From NCBI RefSeq assembly GCF_046237625.1, contig NZ_CP143545.1, positions 1,550,001 through 1,614,000 of the forward strand: 64,000 bases of DNA. Reading direction: 5' to 3'. The stretch comes from Paraperibacillus esterisolvens. GTDB taxonomy: Bacteria; Bacillota; Bacilli; Bacillales; DSM-1321. The notes under the pieces were generated by a model. That model was not told the DNA's origin. It did no database searches and worked only from the letters and a program-made list of their open reading frames with translations. The position numbers were made by a program, and so were the translations under genes. This document shows positions 7,774 to 16,822 of this stretch, piece by piece (the stretch's first letter is position 1; each line of letters opens with the position of its first letter).

Positions 7774-8391
7774 TTATGCTGATTTATCTGCCGTTGACAG
7801 ACCTCTGTATGGCAGGCGCCACTTTAGTTTGTAAGAGAGCACCCGCAGTATGGTTACAGTGAGAAACAAGGCATACAGTTCAATGGTGTTATCGGCAAAG
7901 CCCCAGCCGATTAAGGCGCCGCACAGGATCGCCCAGACTGCATATATTTCATCCCGGAAAACAAGCGGCTTCCTGCCGGCGAGGAGATCGCGGATAATCC
8001 CTCCGCCGCTCCCGGTCAGCACGGCTGCCACAATAACTCCGCTTAGCGGCATATCCATCTTCACTGCATACAGGGCACCCTGGATGGCAAAGGCGGAAAG
8101 GCCGATGGCATCCGTAAAATTCCCCCAAACATTCCAGTGCTTAAGAAATCTGGATGGAAAAAGGAAAACAATGGTGATGGCAAGGAGGGCTGTCTTAAAG
8201 CCCATGCTTTGATCCCATAATGATGTAACAGGAACCCCGATTAAGAGGTTTCGGATGGCACCCCCGCCGAATGCTGTCACAATTCCCAATATATAAACTC
8301 CCAAAATATCATATTCTTCCTCCATCGCCACAATGGCGCCGCTGACGGCAAAAGCGATGGTCCCTATGATGCTGAGTAATTCCCAAGTCAT
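7774..8391 (-). CDS. TRIC-type trimeric intracellular cation channel homologue (UPF0126)
   Basis: 205-residue integral membrane protein with about seven hydrophobic segments and two homologous halves. Each half carries the diagnostic glycine-rich motif: VTAFGGGAIRNLL in the first and LTGSGGGIIRDLL in the second. This identifies the UPF0126/TRIC family, bacterial homologues of potassium-permeable TRIC channels. The ATG at 8391 is chosen because AGGAAGG lies 7 bases upstream; a longer reading frame adds seven residues with no ribosome binding site. Monocistronic, divergent from hflX. Physiological ion and regulation unknown. Confidence 0.9.
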   Translation of the reverse strand: MTWELLSIIGTIAFAVSGAIVAMEEEYDILGVYILGIVTAFGGGAIRNLLIGVPVTSLWDQSMGFKTALLAITIVFLFPSRFLKHWNVWGNFTDAIGLSAFAIQGALYAVKMDMPLSGVIVAAVLTGSGGGIIRDLLAGRKPLVFRDEIYAVWAILCGALIGWGFADNTIELYALFLTVTILRVLSYKLKWRLPYRGLSTADKSA

Positions 8392-8580
8392 GATGATCCT
8401 TCCTAACCTCAAGATGATGGTAAACCAGGAATGATTTTACCATGAAGTGCCCCCTTTGAAAACGCTTTTTGGCTGCAAGAGGAAATTAATTTTAAAAAGG
8501 GTCTAATCAGGGAGCGTTTCGCATAAACTTAAGACTTTTGATATGATAGAAACAGAAAATGACATGAGGGATGTGATGTA

Positions 8581-9837
8581 TTGGAAATGGAACAAAAAGA
8601 GCGGGCCATCCTCGTCGGATGCCAGTTTTCGGATGATGACCTTAGATTCGAATACAGCATGGACGAGCTTGCATCGCTGACTAAGACAGCGCAGGGTGAA
8701 GTCCTTGCTGAAATGTCACAGAAAAGGGACCGGGCCCACCCGGCAACATATATCGGCAAAGGAAAAGTAGAAGAACTGAAGATGCTTGCGGAGGAGCTGG
8801 AGCCGGATATCATCATCTTTAATGACGAACTGTCGCCAAGCCAGATCCGGAACCTGTCAGAAAGCTTTGAAGCAAGAGTGATTGACCGTACACAGCTGAT
8901 ACTGGATATCTTCGCCCAAAGAGCCCAGTCCAGAGAAGGGAAACTGCAGGTTGAGCATGCACAGCTTCAATATCTTCTGCCCAGGCTTGTCGGGCAGGGA
9001 CTGGCATTGTCCCGTCTGGGGGGCGGGATCGGGACGAGGGGGCCGGGTGAGACAAAACTCGAAACGGACCGAAGGCATATCAGAAGGAGGCTGGATGATA
9101 TCAAGGGCCAGCTCTCGACCATCGTTCATCACCGTGAGCGGTACAGGGACCGCCGGAAGCGGAACAAGACGTTCCAGGCGGCTCTTGTCGGGTATACGAA
9201 TGCTGGGAAATCCACTCTGTTTAACCGGCTTACGGAGGCAGGGGCATTCGAGGAAAATCTCCTGTTTGCGACTCTTGACCCGCTGACAAGAAAGGTAATT
9301 CTGCCTAGCGGTTTCACAATTCTGCTCACCGACACAGTGGGATTCATCCAGGACCTCCCAACATCGCTTGTAGCGGCATTCCGTTCCACCCTTGAAGAAA
9401 CGGCCGAGGCGGATCTGCTTCTGCATATCGTGGATAGTTCCAGCCCGGATTATTTTAATCATGAAAAAACTGTGATGAACCTTCTTTCTGATCTGGAAGC
9501 TGATAAATTGCCACAGCTCACGGTGTATAATAAAAAGGATCAGCAGCATCCGGATTTCGTGCCGGTATCCAAGCATCCATCCATGATCATAAGCGCCCTT
9601 GAGGAGGGTGACATCGATACCTTGAAGGCGCGAATCGAGGAGCAGATTATTAAATCAATGGAAAGCTACCATGTCTACATACCTTCAGGGGAAGGCAAAC
9701 TTCTGTCACAGCTTAAAAATGAAACCATCCTCCGCACCCTGAAATTTCATGAGGATACGGAAACCTATGAATGCGTGGGATACAGCCTCGCCGATCACCC
9801 GGTTACAGGCCAGCTTATGAAATATACACAAGAATAG
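8581..9837 (+). CDS. hflX: Ribosome-associated GTPase HflX
   Basis: 418 residues. The N-terminal HflX domain contains HPATYIGKGKVEEL and VEHAQLQYLLPRL. The G domain starts near residue 204 with G1 GYTNAGKST, G3 DTVGF and G4 NKKD. HflX splits stalled or hibernating ribosomes. TTG at 8581 with GAGGG 10 bases upstream; an in-frame ATG two codons later is an alternative start. Forms an operon with the downstream ynbB gene (13-base gap), as in B. subtilis ynbA-ynbB. Confidence 0.94.
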   Translation: MEMEQKERAILVGCQFSDDDLRFEYSMDELASLTKTAQGEVLAEMSQKRDRAHPATYIGKGKVEELKMLAEELEPDIIIFNDELSPSQIRNLSESFEARVIDRTQLILDIFAQRAQSREGKLQVEHAQLQYLLPRLVGQGLALSRLGGGIGTRGPGETKLETDRRHIRRRLDDIKGQLSTIVHHRERYRDRRKRNKTFQAALVGYTNAGKSTLFNRLTEAGAFEENLLFATLDPLTRKVILPSGFTILLTDTVGFIQDLPTSLVAAFRSTLEETAEADLLLHIVDSSSPDYFNHEKTVMNLLSDLEADKLPQLTVYNKKDQQHPDFVPVSKHPSMIISALEEGDIDTLKARIEEQIIKSMESYHVYIPSGEGKLLSQLKNETILRTLKFHEDTETYECVGYSLADHPVTGQLMKYTQE

Positions 9838-9850
9838 AGGAACAGAGAGA

Positions 9851-11110
9851 ATGTTTGATTTTTTGCAAAATGGAGAAAAGCTGAAGCAGCTCTCCGGAAC
9901 AGTTGAAACAAAGATTGCCCAGCTTCACCGGGAGGCAGACGCGCGCATTGAAGAAAATCAATTCAGGGTATTGAAGGCCTTCCAAGAACACCAGGTCAGT
10001 GACTCGCACTTCATTCCATCAACAGGCTATGGCTATGATGACAGGGGCCGCGATACGCTTGAATTGATTTATGCAGACGTCTTCGGGGGGGAAGCAGGCC
10101 TTGTAAGGCCTCAGATCATTTCAGGAACCCATGCCATCTCAACGGCGCTGTTTGGAATTCTGCGCCCCGGCGATGAATTGCTTTATATCACCGGCAAGCC
10201 CTATGATACCCTTGAAGAAATCGTCGGGATAAGAGGGAATGGCACAGGATCATTGAAGGAATTCAATATCAGCTACGAGGCAGTCGGTCTAAAGGAAGGG
10301 AAAGTGGACTTTGAAGCCGTAGGCAGGGCCATCAAGCCGGAAACGAGGATGATCGGAATCCAGCGGTCCAAGGGCTATGCTGTCCGGCCATCCTTTACTA
10401 TAGAAGAAATTAAACAAATGATTTTGTTTGTCAAAGAAATCAAGGAAGATGTTGTCGTGTTTGTAGACAACTGCTACGGTGAGTTTGTGGAGGATCGGGA
10501 GCCGTGCCATGTCGGTGCAGACCTGATGGCAGGCTCTCTTATTAAAAATCCCGGCGGCGGCCTTGCCAAGACCGGAGGGTATATCGTCGGCAAGGCTGAT
10601 CTGATTGAAGCCTGCTCCTACCGTCTTACCTCGCCCGGCATCGGGGCTGAAGCGGGGGCTTCTCTATATTCCCTGCAGGAAATGTACCAGGGCTTTTTCC
10701 TTGCGCCGCATGTAACTGGGCAGGCTGTGAAGGGCGCGATTTTCACCTCGGCCCTGTTATCTGAACTGGGGATGAATACGCATCCAGCCTGGGATGCAAA
10801 ACGAACAGACCTGATTCAGTCTGTCCAGTTCGAAGACAGAGCCAAAATGGTCGCCTTCTGCCAGGCTATTCAATTTGCGTCTCCGGTAAACTCCCATGTC
10901 ACCCCGTATCCAAGCTATATGCCCGGCTACGAAGATGATGTGATCATGGCAGCCGGCACCTTCATTCAAGGTGCAAGCATCGAGCTTACTGCTGACGGGC
11001 CGACAAGGCCGCCATATACTGCCTACGTACAGGGCGGTCTTACGTATGCCCATGTTAAGATTGCGGTGTTGAGTGCGATTGATTCTTTGATGAGTAAGAA
11101 ATTGATTTGA
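9851..11110 (+). CDS. ynbB: PLP-dependent methionine gamma-lyase-like protein YnbB
   Basis: 419 residues. Cys/Met metabolism PLP-enzyme family, the YnbB group historically annotated as aluminium resistance protein. Visible features are the HAISTALFGILRPGDELLY active-site loop, DNCYGEFVE with the PLP-pyridine Asp, and SLIKNPGGGLAKTGGYIVGK containing the candidate Schiff-base lysine. The reaction has not been firmly established for this group. Ribosome binding site GAGGAACAGAGAG; start ATG 9851. Co-transcribed with hflX and followed by the terminator at 11119. Confidence 0.9.
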   Translation: MFDFLQNGEKLKQLSGTVETKIAQLHREADARIEENQFRVLKAFQEHQVSDSHFIPSTGYGYDDRGRDTLELIYADVFGGEAGLVRPQIISGTHAISTALFGILRPGDELLYITGKPYDTLEEIVGIRGNGTGSLKEFNISYEAVGLKEGKVDFEAVGRAIKPETRMIGIQRSKGYAVRPSFTIEEIKQMILFVKEIKEDVVVFVDNCYGEFVEDREPCHVGADLMAGSLIKNPGGGLAKTGGYIVGKADLIEACSYRLTSPGIGAEAGASLYSLQEMYQGFFLAPHVTGQAVKGAIFTSALLSELGMNTHPAWDAKRTDLIQSVQFEDRAKMVAFCQAIQFASPVNSHVTPYPSYMPGYEDDVIMAAGTFIQGASIELTADGPTRPPYTAYVQGGLTYAHVKIAVLSAIDSLMSKKLI

Positions 11111-11118
11111 ATAATGAA

Positions 11119-11146
11119 GGCCTGCCGGGTAGGCAGGTCTTTTTTA
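11119..11146 (+). terminator. Terminator after ynbB
   Basis: GCCTGCC / GGCAGGT stem followed by a T-run. Confidence 0.85.
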
Positions 11147-11307
11147 ATATGCTGCATGTACAGGAAAAATTTCAAGGCATGTTCCGGCCTATACCAAGTA
11201 TTGCTAATCAGCATCACCTGGTTTTTCTTTGAAATAATGTTTTTGAGGGTTAGAAACGAGGTAAAGACCCGGGTTAATAATAAGTCTTACAAACTAAAAA
11301 AATATGA

Positions 11308-11358
11308 TGTTAGAAAACCTCACATTTGTTTGACATATTTACTGACAGGGAATATAAT
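11308..11358 (+). promoter_or_regulatory. GlnR/TnrA operator and SigA promoter of glnRA
   Basis: TGTTAGAAAACCTCACA (11308-11324) matches the GlnR/TnrA consensus TGTNA-N7-TNACA exactly. It sits just upstream of a near-perfect promoter, TTGACA (11330-11335), 17 bases, TATAAT (11353-11358). TGACATATTTACTGACA overlapping the -35 may be the second, weaker GlnR site known for glnRA operons. Confidence 0.85.
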
Positions 11359-11391
11359 GGGTCTATAAAGTTCATAAAAGGAGGAGTAAGA

Positions 11392-11793
11392 GTGAGCGGC
11401 AGCCAGCTAAGACGTTCAATGCCTATCTTTTCAATCGGGTCGGTGATGCAATTGACGGAGCTGTCGGCACGCCAAATCCGCTATTATGAAGAAAATGGCC
11501 TCATTACCCCGCAGCGTACAGAAGGAAACCGCCGGCTTTTTTCCTTAAATGATATTGACCGGCTGCTCGAGATCAAAGAACTGCTCGAACAAAAGGTGAA
11601 TCTTGCCGGCATCAAGAAGCTGATGGAAGTGAAGGAAGACCAAAAGTTATTAACTAATGTTAAGCAGGGTGAAAAAGTGAAGCGTGATTTATCAGAGCAG
11701 GAGCTCAGAAAGCTCCTCAGGTCTGAGCTTATGCAGGCAGGCAAGTATAAATCTTCCCTCCGACAGGGGGATATGTCTCGCTTTTTCCATTAA
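11392..11793 (+). CDS. glnR: Glutamine synthetase repressor GlnR
   Basis: 133-residue MerR-family regulator. An N-terminal winged helix contains TELSARQIRYYEENGLI and NRRLFSLNDIDRLLEIKELLEQ, followed by a short C-terminal tail that in Bacillus senses feedback-inhibited glutamine synthetase. GTG start at 11392 with AGGAGGAG 7 bases upstream. A longer in-frame extension covering the promoter is rejected. It autoregulates through the site at 11308 and is 50 bases upstream of glnA in the same transcript. Confidence 0.96.
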   Translation: MSGSQLRRSMPIFSIGSVMQLTELSARQIRYYEENGLITPQRTEGNRRLFSLNDIDRLLEIKELLEQKVNLAGIKKLMEVKEDQKLLTNVKQGEKVKRDLSEQELRKLLRSELMQAGKYKSSLRQGDMSRFFH

Positions 11794-11843
11794 ATAATAA
11801 AAATGCTTATTAAAAAACAGTATTCAGGGAGGAAACAAAGAGC

Positions 11844-13178
11844 ATGGCAAAGTATACTCGTGAAGATGTAGAACGTTTAGCTAAAGAAGAAAATGTAAAA
11901 TATGTACGCCTTCAATTCACTGACATTCTGGGTACAATCAAAAACGTTGAGATTCCGGTCAGCCAGTTAGGCAAAGCGCTGGATAATAAAATGATGTTCG
12001 ATGGTTCCTCCATTGAAGGATTTGTCCGCATTGAAGAGTCAGATATGTACCTGTTCCCGGACCTTGATACATGGGTAGTATTCCCTTGGACTTCTGAAAA
12101 GGGGAAGGTTGCACGCCTGATCTGTGATATCTATAACCCGGACGGCTCTCCATTCGAAGGAGATCCCCGTGCCAATCTGAAAAGAATTTTGAAAGAGATG
12201 CAGGAGCTCGGCTTCACGAACTTTAACCTCGGACCTGAGCCGGAATTTTTCCTCTTCAAGTTAGATGAAAAAGGCGAGCCTACCCTTGAATTAAACGACA
12301 AAGGCGGATATTTCGACCTTGCACCGACGGATCTTGGGGAAAATTGCCGCCGCGATATCGTTCTTGAGCTGGAAGAAATGGGCTTTGAAATTGAAGCATC
12401 CCACCATGAAGTTGCTCCTGGACAGCACGAAATCGATTTTAAATATGCGGATGCAGTAACAGCATGCGATCATATCCAAACATTCAAATTAGTCGTAAAA
12501 ACGATTGCCAGGAAGCATGGCCTGCACGCGACCTTCATGCCCAAGCCGCTGTTCGGCGTGAATGGTTCCGGAATGCACTGCAACGTTTCCCTTTTTAACG
12601 GAAAAGAAAATGCATTTTACGATACAGGAGCAGATCTTGAGCTAAGTGAAACGGCCCGCCAGTTCATCGCCGGCATCATCAAGCATGCACCAAACTTTAC
12701 GGCTGTTACGAACCCGACTGTCAACTCATATAAGCGTCTGGTTCCCGGCTATGAAGCTCCCTGCTATGTTGCCTGGTCTGCACAGAACCGCAGTCCGCTG
12801 ATCCGTATCCCGGCATCAAGGGGTCTAAGCACACGTGTTGAAGTCCGAAGTGTAGATCCAGCAGCGAATCCGTATCTTGCAATGGCTGTACTGCTGAAAG
12901 CCGGCCTTGACGGAATCAAGAACAAGCTGACTCCGCCTGCACCTGTTAACCGCAATATCTATGTAATGGACAAAGAAGAACGTGAAGAAGAAGGAATCAC
13001 AGATCTTCCGGCAACCCTTTACGCGGCACTTGAAAACCTCAAGAAAGACGAAGTTATCATGGCTGCGCTCGGCGAGCATCTTCTTGAGCACTTCATCGAA
13101 GCTAAAGAGATTGAGTGGGATATGTTCCGCACCCAGGTTCATCCTTGGGAGAGAGAACAGTATATGTCTATGTATTAA
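11844..13178 (+). CDS. glnA: Glutamine synthetase GlnA (type I-alpha)
   Basis: 444 residues, identical in length to B. subtilis GlnA, which makes glutamine from glutamate and ammonia. Motifs: FDGSSIEGF (N-terminal active-site loop), GPEPEFFLF, EVAPGQHEIDFKYADA, GSGMHCNVSLF, the NPTVNSYKRLVPGYEAP segment, and RIPASRGLSTRVEVRS. It lacks an adenylylation-type C-terminal insertion, in keeping with the feedback-inhibited I-alpha form that binds GlnR and TnrA. GGGAGGAAAC precedes the ATG. Ends at the terminator at 13189. Confidence 0.97.
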   Translation: MAKYTREDVERLAKEENVKYVRLQFTDILGTIKNVEIPVSQLGKALDNKMMFDGSSIEGFVRIEESDMYLFPDLDTWVVFPWTSEKGKVARLICDIYNPDGSPFEGDPRANLKRILKEMQELGFTNFNLGPEPEFFLFKLDEKGEPTLELNDKGGYFDLAPTDLGENCRRDIVLELEEMGFEIEASHHEVAPGQHEIDFKYADAVTACDHIQTFKLVVKTIARKHGLHATFMPKPLFGVNGSGMHCNVSLFNGKENAFYDTGADLELSETARQFIAGIIKHAPNFTAVTNPTVNSYKRLVPGYEAPCYVAWSAQNRSPLIRIPASRGLSTRVEVRSVDPAANPYLAMAVLLKAGLDGIKNKLTPPAPVNRNIYVMDKEEREEEGITDLPATLYAALENLKKDEVIMAALGEHLLEHFIEAKEIEWDMFRTQVHPWEREQYMSMY

Positions 13179-13188
13179 TTCTCTTAAG

Positions 13189-13219
13189 AAGCCCCCGGCA
13201 CTATGTCAGGGGCTTTTTT
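13189..13219 (+). terminator. Terminator after glnA
   Basis: AGCCCC / GGGGCT stem with a 13-base loop and six T residues. Confidence 0.82.
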
Positions 13220-13272
13220 CATTTCTTTTCACTGGTGTTCAGGAAGCAGGGAATGACGTAACATACCCTGGC

Positions 13273-13313
13273 AGGGAAAAGGCCGCCATGTGTCTATAAA
13301 ACACGTGGCGGCC
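13273..13313 (-). terminator. Terminator of hxlAB
   Basis: Strong GGCCGCCATGTGT / ACACGTGGCGGCC inverted repeat with TTTT on the minus strand. Confidence 0.82.
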
Positions 13314-13323
13314 TCTATGCTGC

Positions 13324-13881
13324 TTATTCCAAGTTCGCATGCTTACCGTACATTTTACTTGAATCCAATCCCTTTTTTTCCATAATCCGAAGGATGATGG
13401 AATCAAAAAGAAGCAAAAGGGTCTGTTCAAACAGAGAGCCCATGGGCTGAATGGTCTTATAATTCCCTTTTGCCTGGTCTTTTGGAGAGCCTGGCAGCTT
13501 CACTGTGAAGTCAGCCAATTGACCAATGGTGGATTGTGGCGAAATGGTCACGGCTGCCACCATTCCGCCGATTTTTCGTGCGTTTTCTGCCACGGTAACC
13601 AGACTTTTCGTTTCCCCGGAGCCTGTCCCGATAATGATGATATCCTCTTCCTGAAAGGGAGGGGTCACCGTTTCCCCCAATATATAAGCGTCTATCCCCA
13701 TGTGCATCAAACGCATGGTGAAGGATTTAGCCATGAAGCCGGATCTTCCAGCCCCCGCAACGAATACTTTCTTGGATTCCAGAATAGCATTCACCAATTT
13801 CTCGGCTTCTTCATCAGAAATGAATCCAATGGACCGGGTTAACTCGTCGATGACTTGGGCTAAATATTGAGTCGTATTCAT
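13324..13881 (-). CDS. hxlB: 6-phospho-3-hexuloisomerase HxlB
   Basis: 185 residues, the size of PHI, which converts 3-hexulose 6-phosphate to fructose 6-phosphate in the ribulose monophosphate formaldehyde-fixation pathway. SIS-domain features are KKVFVAGAGRSGFMAKSF and IIIGTGSGETKSLVTVAENA. The gene follows hxlA by 4 bases, the standard hxlAB operon arrangement. Expression is presumably activated by the divergent hxlR product in response to formaldehyde, as in B. subtilis. Confidence 0.95.
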   Translation of the reverse strand: MNTTQYLAQVIDELTRSIGFISDEEAEKLVNAILESKKVFVAGAGRSGFMAKSFTMRLMHMGIDAYILGETVTPPFQEEDIIIIGTGSGETKSLVTVAENARKIGGMVAAVTISPQSTIGQLADFTVKLPGSPKDQAKGNYKTIQPMGSLFEQTLLLLFDSIILRIMEKKGLDSSKMYGKHANLE

Positions 13882-13885
13882 TTTA

Positions 13886-14518
13886 TTATCCCTGACGGAT
13901 CATTTCCTGCATTTTTGCAGCTGCAGCCTTTTTATCGTCCTGTCCGGTTATTCCGCCGCCAACAATGACTAGATCCGGCTGAACTTTAACCGCTTCAGGA
14001 AGCGTCTCAAGTTTAATGCCGCCGGCAATGGCAGTTTTTGCATTTTTTACAACACTTTTGATTGTCTGCAAATCTTCAAAGGAATTCTTGCCTACAGCCT
14101 GCAAATCATATCCGGTGTGGACACAAATATAATCAACTCCAAGCGCATCCACTTCCCTGGCTCTTTCAGCCAGGTCTTTAACTGCAATCATGTCTACCAA
14201 TATTTTTTTGCCCTGTTTTTTGGCTTCTTCTACGGCTCCCTTGATAGACATATCCTCAGCGGTACCGAGGATTGTAATGATGTCTGCGCCTGCTTCAGAT
14301 GCTTTCATGACCTCATAGCCGGCTGCGTCCATAATTTTAAGGTCTGCAAGCACTTTTAGGTTCGGGAAGGCTTCTTTAACAGCTTTTACTGCATGAAGTC
14401 CTTCATTTATAACAACAGGAGTCCCGATTTCTACGATATCAATATGCTCTTCCACTTCTCTAACAAGCTCGATTGCCTCTGGGATATTGACCAAATCCAG
14501 CGCTAATTGTAATTCCAT
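13886..14518 (-). CDS. hxlA: 3-hexulose-6-phosphate synthase HxlA
   Basis: 210-residue TIM-barrel of the orotidine decarboxylase superfamily. It condenses formaldehyde with ribulose 5-phosphate. Visible are EIGTPVVINEGL, LADLKIMDAAGYEVMKASEAGAD (metal/substrate Asp-Lys-Asp), DMIAVKDLAERA, VHTGYD and the phosphate-binding AIAGGIKLETLPEAVK / DLVIVGGGITGQDD. Start ATG 14518 has GGGAG 9 bases upstream; a longer frame from a TTG has none. First gene of the hxlAB operon. Confidence 0.95.
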   Translation of the reverse strand: MELQLALDLVNIPEAIELVREVEEHIDIVEIGTPVVINEGLHAVKAVKEAFPNLKVLADLKIMDAAGYEVMKASEAGADIITILGTAEDMSIKGAVEEAKKQGKKILVDMIAVKDLAERAREVDALGVDYICVHTGYDLQAVGKNSFEDLQTIKSVVKNAKTAIAGGIKLETLPEAVKVQPDLVIVGGGITGQDDKKAAAAKMQEMIRQG

Positions 14519-14608
14519 ATAAAACAACTCCCAATCTCTATTTTTTTGTTTTACTCTACCGTATTAATATGGCTGAAAGTCAATGAATTATTGAGGTTCA
14601 GCCGCGGA

Positions 14609-14690
14609 CAATGATTTCCAATCATTGAACTGTTGCAAGTATATAACGTATGATGTTAAATTGAAAGTACGCACATTCATCATACATAGT
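14609..14690. promoter_or_regulatory. hxlA-hxlR intergenic control region
   Basis: The divergent intergenic region holds two inverted repeats, CAATGATT-TCC-AATCATTG (14609-14627) and a wider pair, GTATGATG (about 14648) / CATCATAC (about 14679). Either could be the HxlR binding site; B. subtilis HxlR binds two imperfect repeats upstream of hxlAB. Assignment is inference. Confidence 0.5.
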
Positions 14691-14737
14691 GATAAAAAGT
14701 ATACTATGGGTGAAAACAATGGAAAAGGAGATATAGC

Positions 14738-15103
14738 ATGTCCAGAATGCAGGATAAAATGTTTAATTGTGAAAAAGAATTAACACTTTCCGTAATCGGA
14801 GGAAAGTGGAAAATGCTTATCCTCTGGCATCTAGGGAAAGAGGGGACCAAAAGATTCGGCGAGCTAAAGGCGCTGATTCCCGGAATCACCCAAAGGATGC
14901 TAGTCAACCAATTACGGGAGCTTGAGGAGGACGCTATCGTCTGGCGTGAAGTATACCCGGTAGTGCCTCCTAAAGTGGAATATTCGCTCACCGCTCAAGG
15001 GGAGAGCCTTATGCCCATTCTGGAAGCCATGTATAAATGGGGCAAGGAATATATGGAAACGGCAGGACTGGAACCGCTAAGCAAAAGTGACTCCGCCAAG
15101 TAA
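14738..15103 (+). CDS. hxlR: HxlR-family transcriptional activator
   Basis: 121-residue winged-helix regulator. The DUF24/HxlR signature is clear: NCEKELTLSVIGGKWKMLIL, RFGELKALIPGITQRMLVNQ, LRELEEDAIVWREVYPVVPP, VEYSLTAQG. A cysteine at about residue 11 (FNCEKE) is the conserved Cys that senses aldehydes or quinones in this family. Divergent from hxlAB, exactly as in B. subtilis, so formaldehyde-responsive activation is the likely role. GGAGATATAGC precedes the ATG. Terminator at 15162. Confidence 0.92.
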   Translation: MSRMQDKMFNCEKELTLSVIGGKWKMLILWHLGKEGTKRFGELKALIPGITQRMLVNQLRELEEDAIVWREVYPVVPPKVEYSLTAQGESLMPILEAMYKWGKEYMETAGLEPLSKSDSAK

Positions 15104-15161
15104 GGCTGCACGCGAGCGGACTGGTGAATTGGCAGTTTGAAACGGTCTTATAAATTAAAGG

Positions 15162-15194
15162 AAACCAGGGACATACGTGTCCTGGTTTTTTTAT
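15162..15194 (+). terminator. Terminator after hxlR
   Basis: AAACCAGGGACA / TGTCCTGGTTT-type stem followed by seven T residues. Confidence 0.87.
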
Positions 15195-15350
15195 TCTTAT
15201 TATTTATGTTAGAAACTGCAGGGCCATAAAGGGAAGACTTTCAGCCCTGCTTTAGGAAAAAACAGGATTCAAATCAACAAATTTGATAAAAAATCCATCG
15301 ATCCTGAAGAAATACCTGGCAGCTGCATCTAGTCGGCCCCTGGATGAGCA

Positions 15351-15496
15351 GTTACTCGCCGAATTTAACACTTTACTCGCGAATCAGCACAGTTTACTCG
15401 CCGAAAACAAAATTTACTCGCGGAAGTCAATGATTTACTATCCGAAATCATAATTTACTCGCCGAAACAGGACTTTTACTCGCCGTATATGTTCAC
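15351..15496. repeat. Tandem 20-21 bp repeat array, core TTTACTCGCCGAA
   Basis: Seven degenerate units with a 20-21 base period begin at about 15351, 15372, 15393, 15413, 15434, 15454 and 15475. The first 13-14 bases are conserved (TTTACTCGCCGAA) and the last 6-8 vary. No open reading frame. A second array with the same core is at 41609-41729. The rest of the 15195-15584 gap has no gene. Confidence 0.85.
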
Positions 15497-15584
15497 TTTT
15501 TAATTATTCTGATAAAAAAGTCGAGCAGAGAAGAAATTTTCCCCCTCTTCCATTATGATAGAAAAATAGAAAGGAGTTATGCTT

Positions 15585-16754
15585 ATGAAATCTTTGGAAT
15601 TTAATATGCCGACTATTATTAAGGCAGGGAATGGAGAATTCCTGCACACCGGGTCATACATGAAGCAGTTTATCGGCGGAGAAAGGATTTTAATTATAAC
15701 GGACCCGGGAATTGAGAAAGCTGGATTCACGGACAAAGTGAAAGAACTGCTCGGGCAGGAAGGATATATAACGGAAACATTCAATAGGGTGAGTCCGAAT
15801 CCCCGGGATGCCGATTGTAAAGCTGGCGGGGAAGCTGCCAGGAATTTCGGGGCGGATGCAATATTGGCTCTCGGCGGAGGATCGGTGATTGATTCGGCGA
15901 AGGCGATTGCCATCCTCCACAGCCTTGGCGGGGAGCCGCAGGACTATGCAGGCAGAAATAATGTCCCTGAAAAGGTGACTCCGATTGCTGTTATCCCGAC
16001 AACCGCCGGGACAGGTGCAGAAGTAACCCGATCCTCGGTTATCACGGATACAGCAAAAAAGATCAAGTTTACCATTAAGGATGTACATATTGCGCCGGTC
16101 CTTGCGATCGTTGACCCTGAACTTACTTACAACCTGCCGGCCCACCTGACTGCATCGACCGGGATGGATGCACTCGTGCATGCCATGGAGGCCTATACAT
16201 GCAGGCTGGCAAATCCTATTTCTGACGCCCTTGCAAAACAGGCCATGAAGTATATTTATCCCTATTTAAGGAGAGCGTTTAATGACGGCAGTGACATTGA
16301 AGCACGGTATCATCTGATGATCGGATCCACCATTGCAGGGATGGCATTCTCTCATGCAGATGTTGCCTCGGTCCATTGCATGGCAGAAGCGATTGGCGGT
16401 TTGTATGATACTCCGCATGGCATGGCCAATTCTATGTTCCTTCCCTATATAGTCGAATTCAATGCCGGGGCAGATATTGAAAAACACGCTGAGATTGCAA
16501 GGATTACGGGCATCGCCTCACCAAATGAATCGGACCGTTCTGCCGCAGCCTTGCTGGTAGCTGAAATGAAAAAGCTTGCGGCCGACCTGGCGATACCCGC
16601 TTTCTCAGCTTTGCCAGATGTACGTGAGGAGGATTTTGATTATCTGGCGGAGGCTGCATATAAGAATAACTCCACTCCAAGCAATGCCAGGGAAATAAGA
16701 AAGGATGATTATCTAATGCTATTTAAGAGGGCATTTGTGGGGCAAAAGGAATAG
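15585..16754 (+). CDS. Iron-containing alcohol dehydrogenase (group III)
   Basis: 389 residues, normal for Fe-dependent NAD alcohol dehydrogenases of the methanol/1,3-propanediol/lactaldehyde type. NAD motif GGGSVIDSAKA near residues 95-105, then IPTTAGTGAEVTRSSVI. Metal ligands are expected from VDPELTYNLPAHLTASTGMD (Asp), ALVHAMEAY (His) and YDTPHGMANSMFLPYIVEFN (His). The ATG at 15585 is chosen because GGAGG-like AAAGGAG is 9 bases upstream. Substrate cannot be read from sequence. Proximity to hxlAB (1 kb) raises the possibility of methanol or formaldehyde metabolism, but the tandem repeats and a terminator separate the units. Confidence 0.88.
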   Translation: MKSLEFNMPTIIKAGNGEFLHTGSYMKQFIGGERILIITDPGIEKAGFTDKVKELLGQEGYITETFNRVSPNPRDADCKAGGEAARNFGADAILALGGGSVIDSAKAIAILHSLGGEPQDYAGRNNVPEKVTPIAVIPTTAGTGAEVTRSSVITDTAKKIKFTIKDVHIAPVLAIVDPELTYNLPAHLTASTGMDALVHAMEAYTCRLANPISDALAKQAMKYIYPYLRRAFNDGSDIEARYHLMIGSTIAGMAFSHADVASVHCMAEAIGGLYDTPHGMANSMFLPYIVEFNAGADIEKHAEIARITGIASPNESDRSAAALLVAEMKKLAADLAIPAFSALPDVREEDFDYLAEAAYKNNSTPSNAREIRKDDYLMLFKRAFVGQKE

Positions 16755-16822
16755 AGGGTGCATATAAGTAGACGGATATTTTACTTACATAAAGGATATG
16801 AAATGGAAAGGGGCAGAAATGA

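Noticed and set aside
8455..8468. cre-like TGAAAACGCTTTTT between the TRIC and hflX genes
   Set aside because: Mismatch at a conserved C near the 3' end, and neither neighbour is a carbon-catabolite gene.
15351..15496. Repeat array as a CRISPR
   Set aside because: Units are only 20-21 bases, the conserved part is about 13 bases with many mismatches, the variable parts are 6-8 bases, and no cas genes are present.
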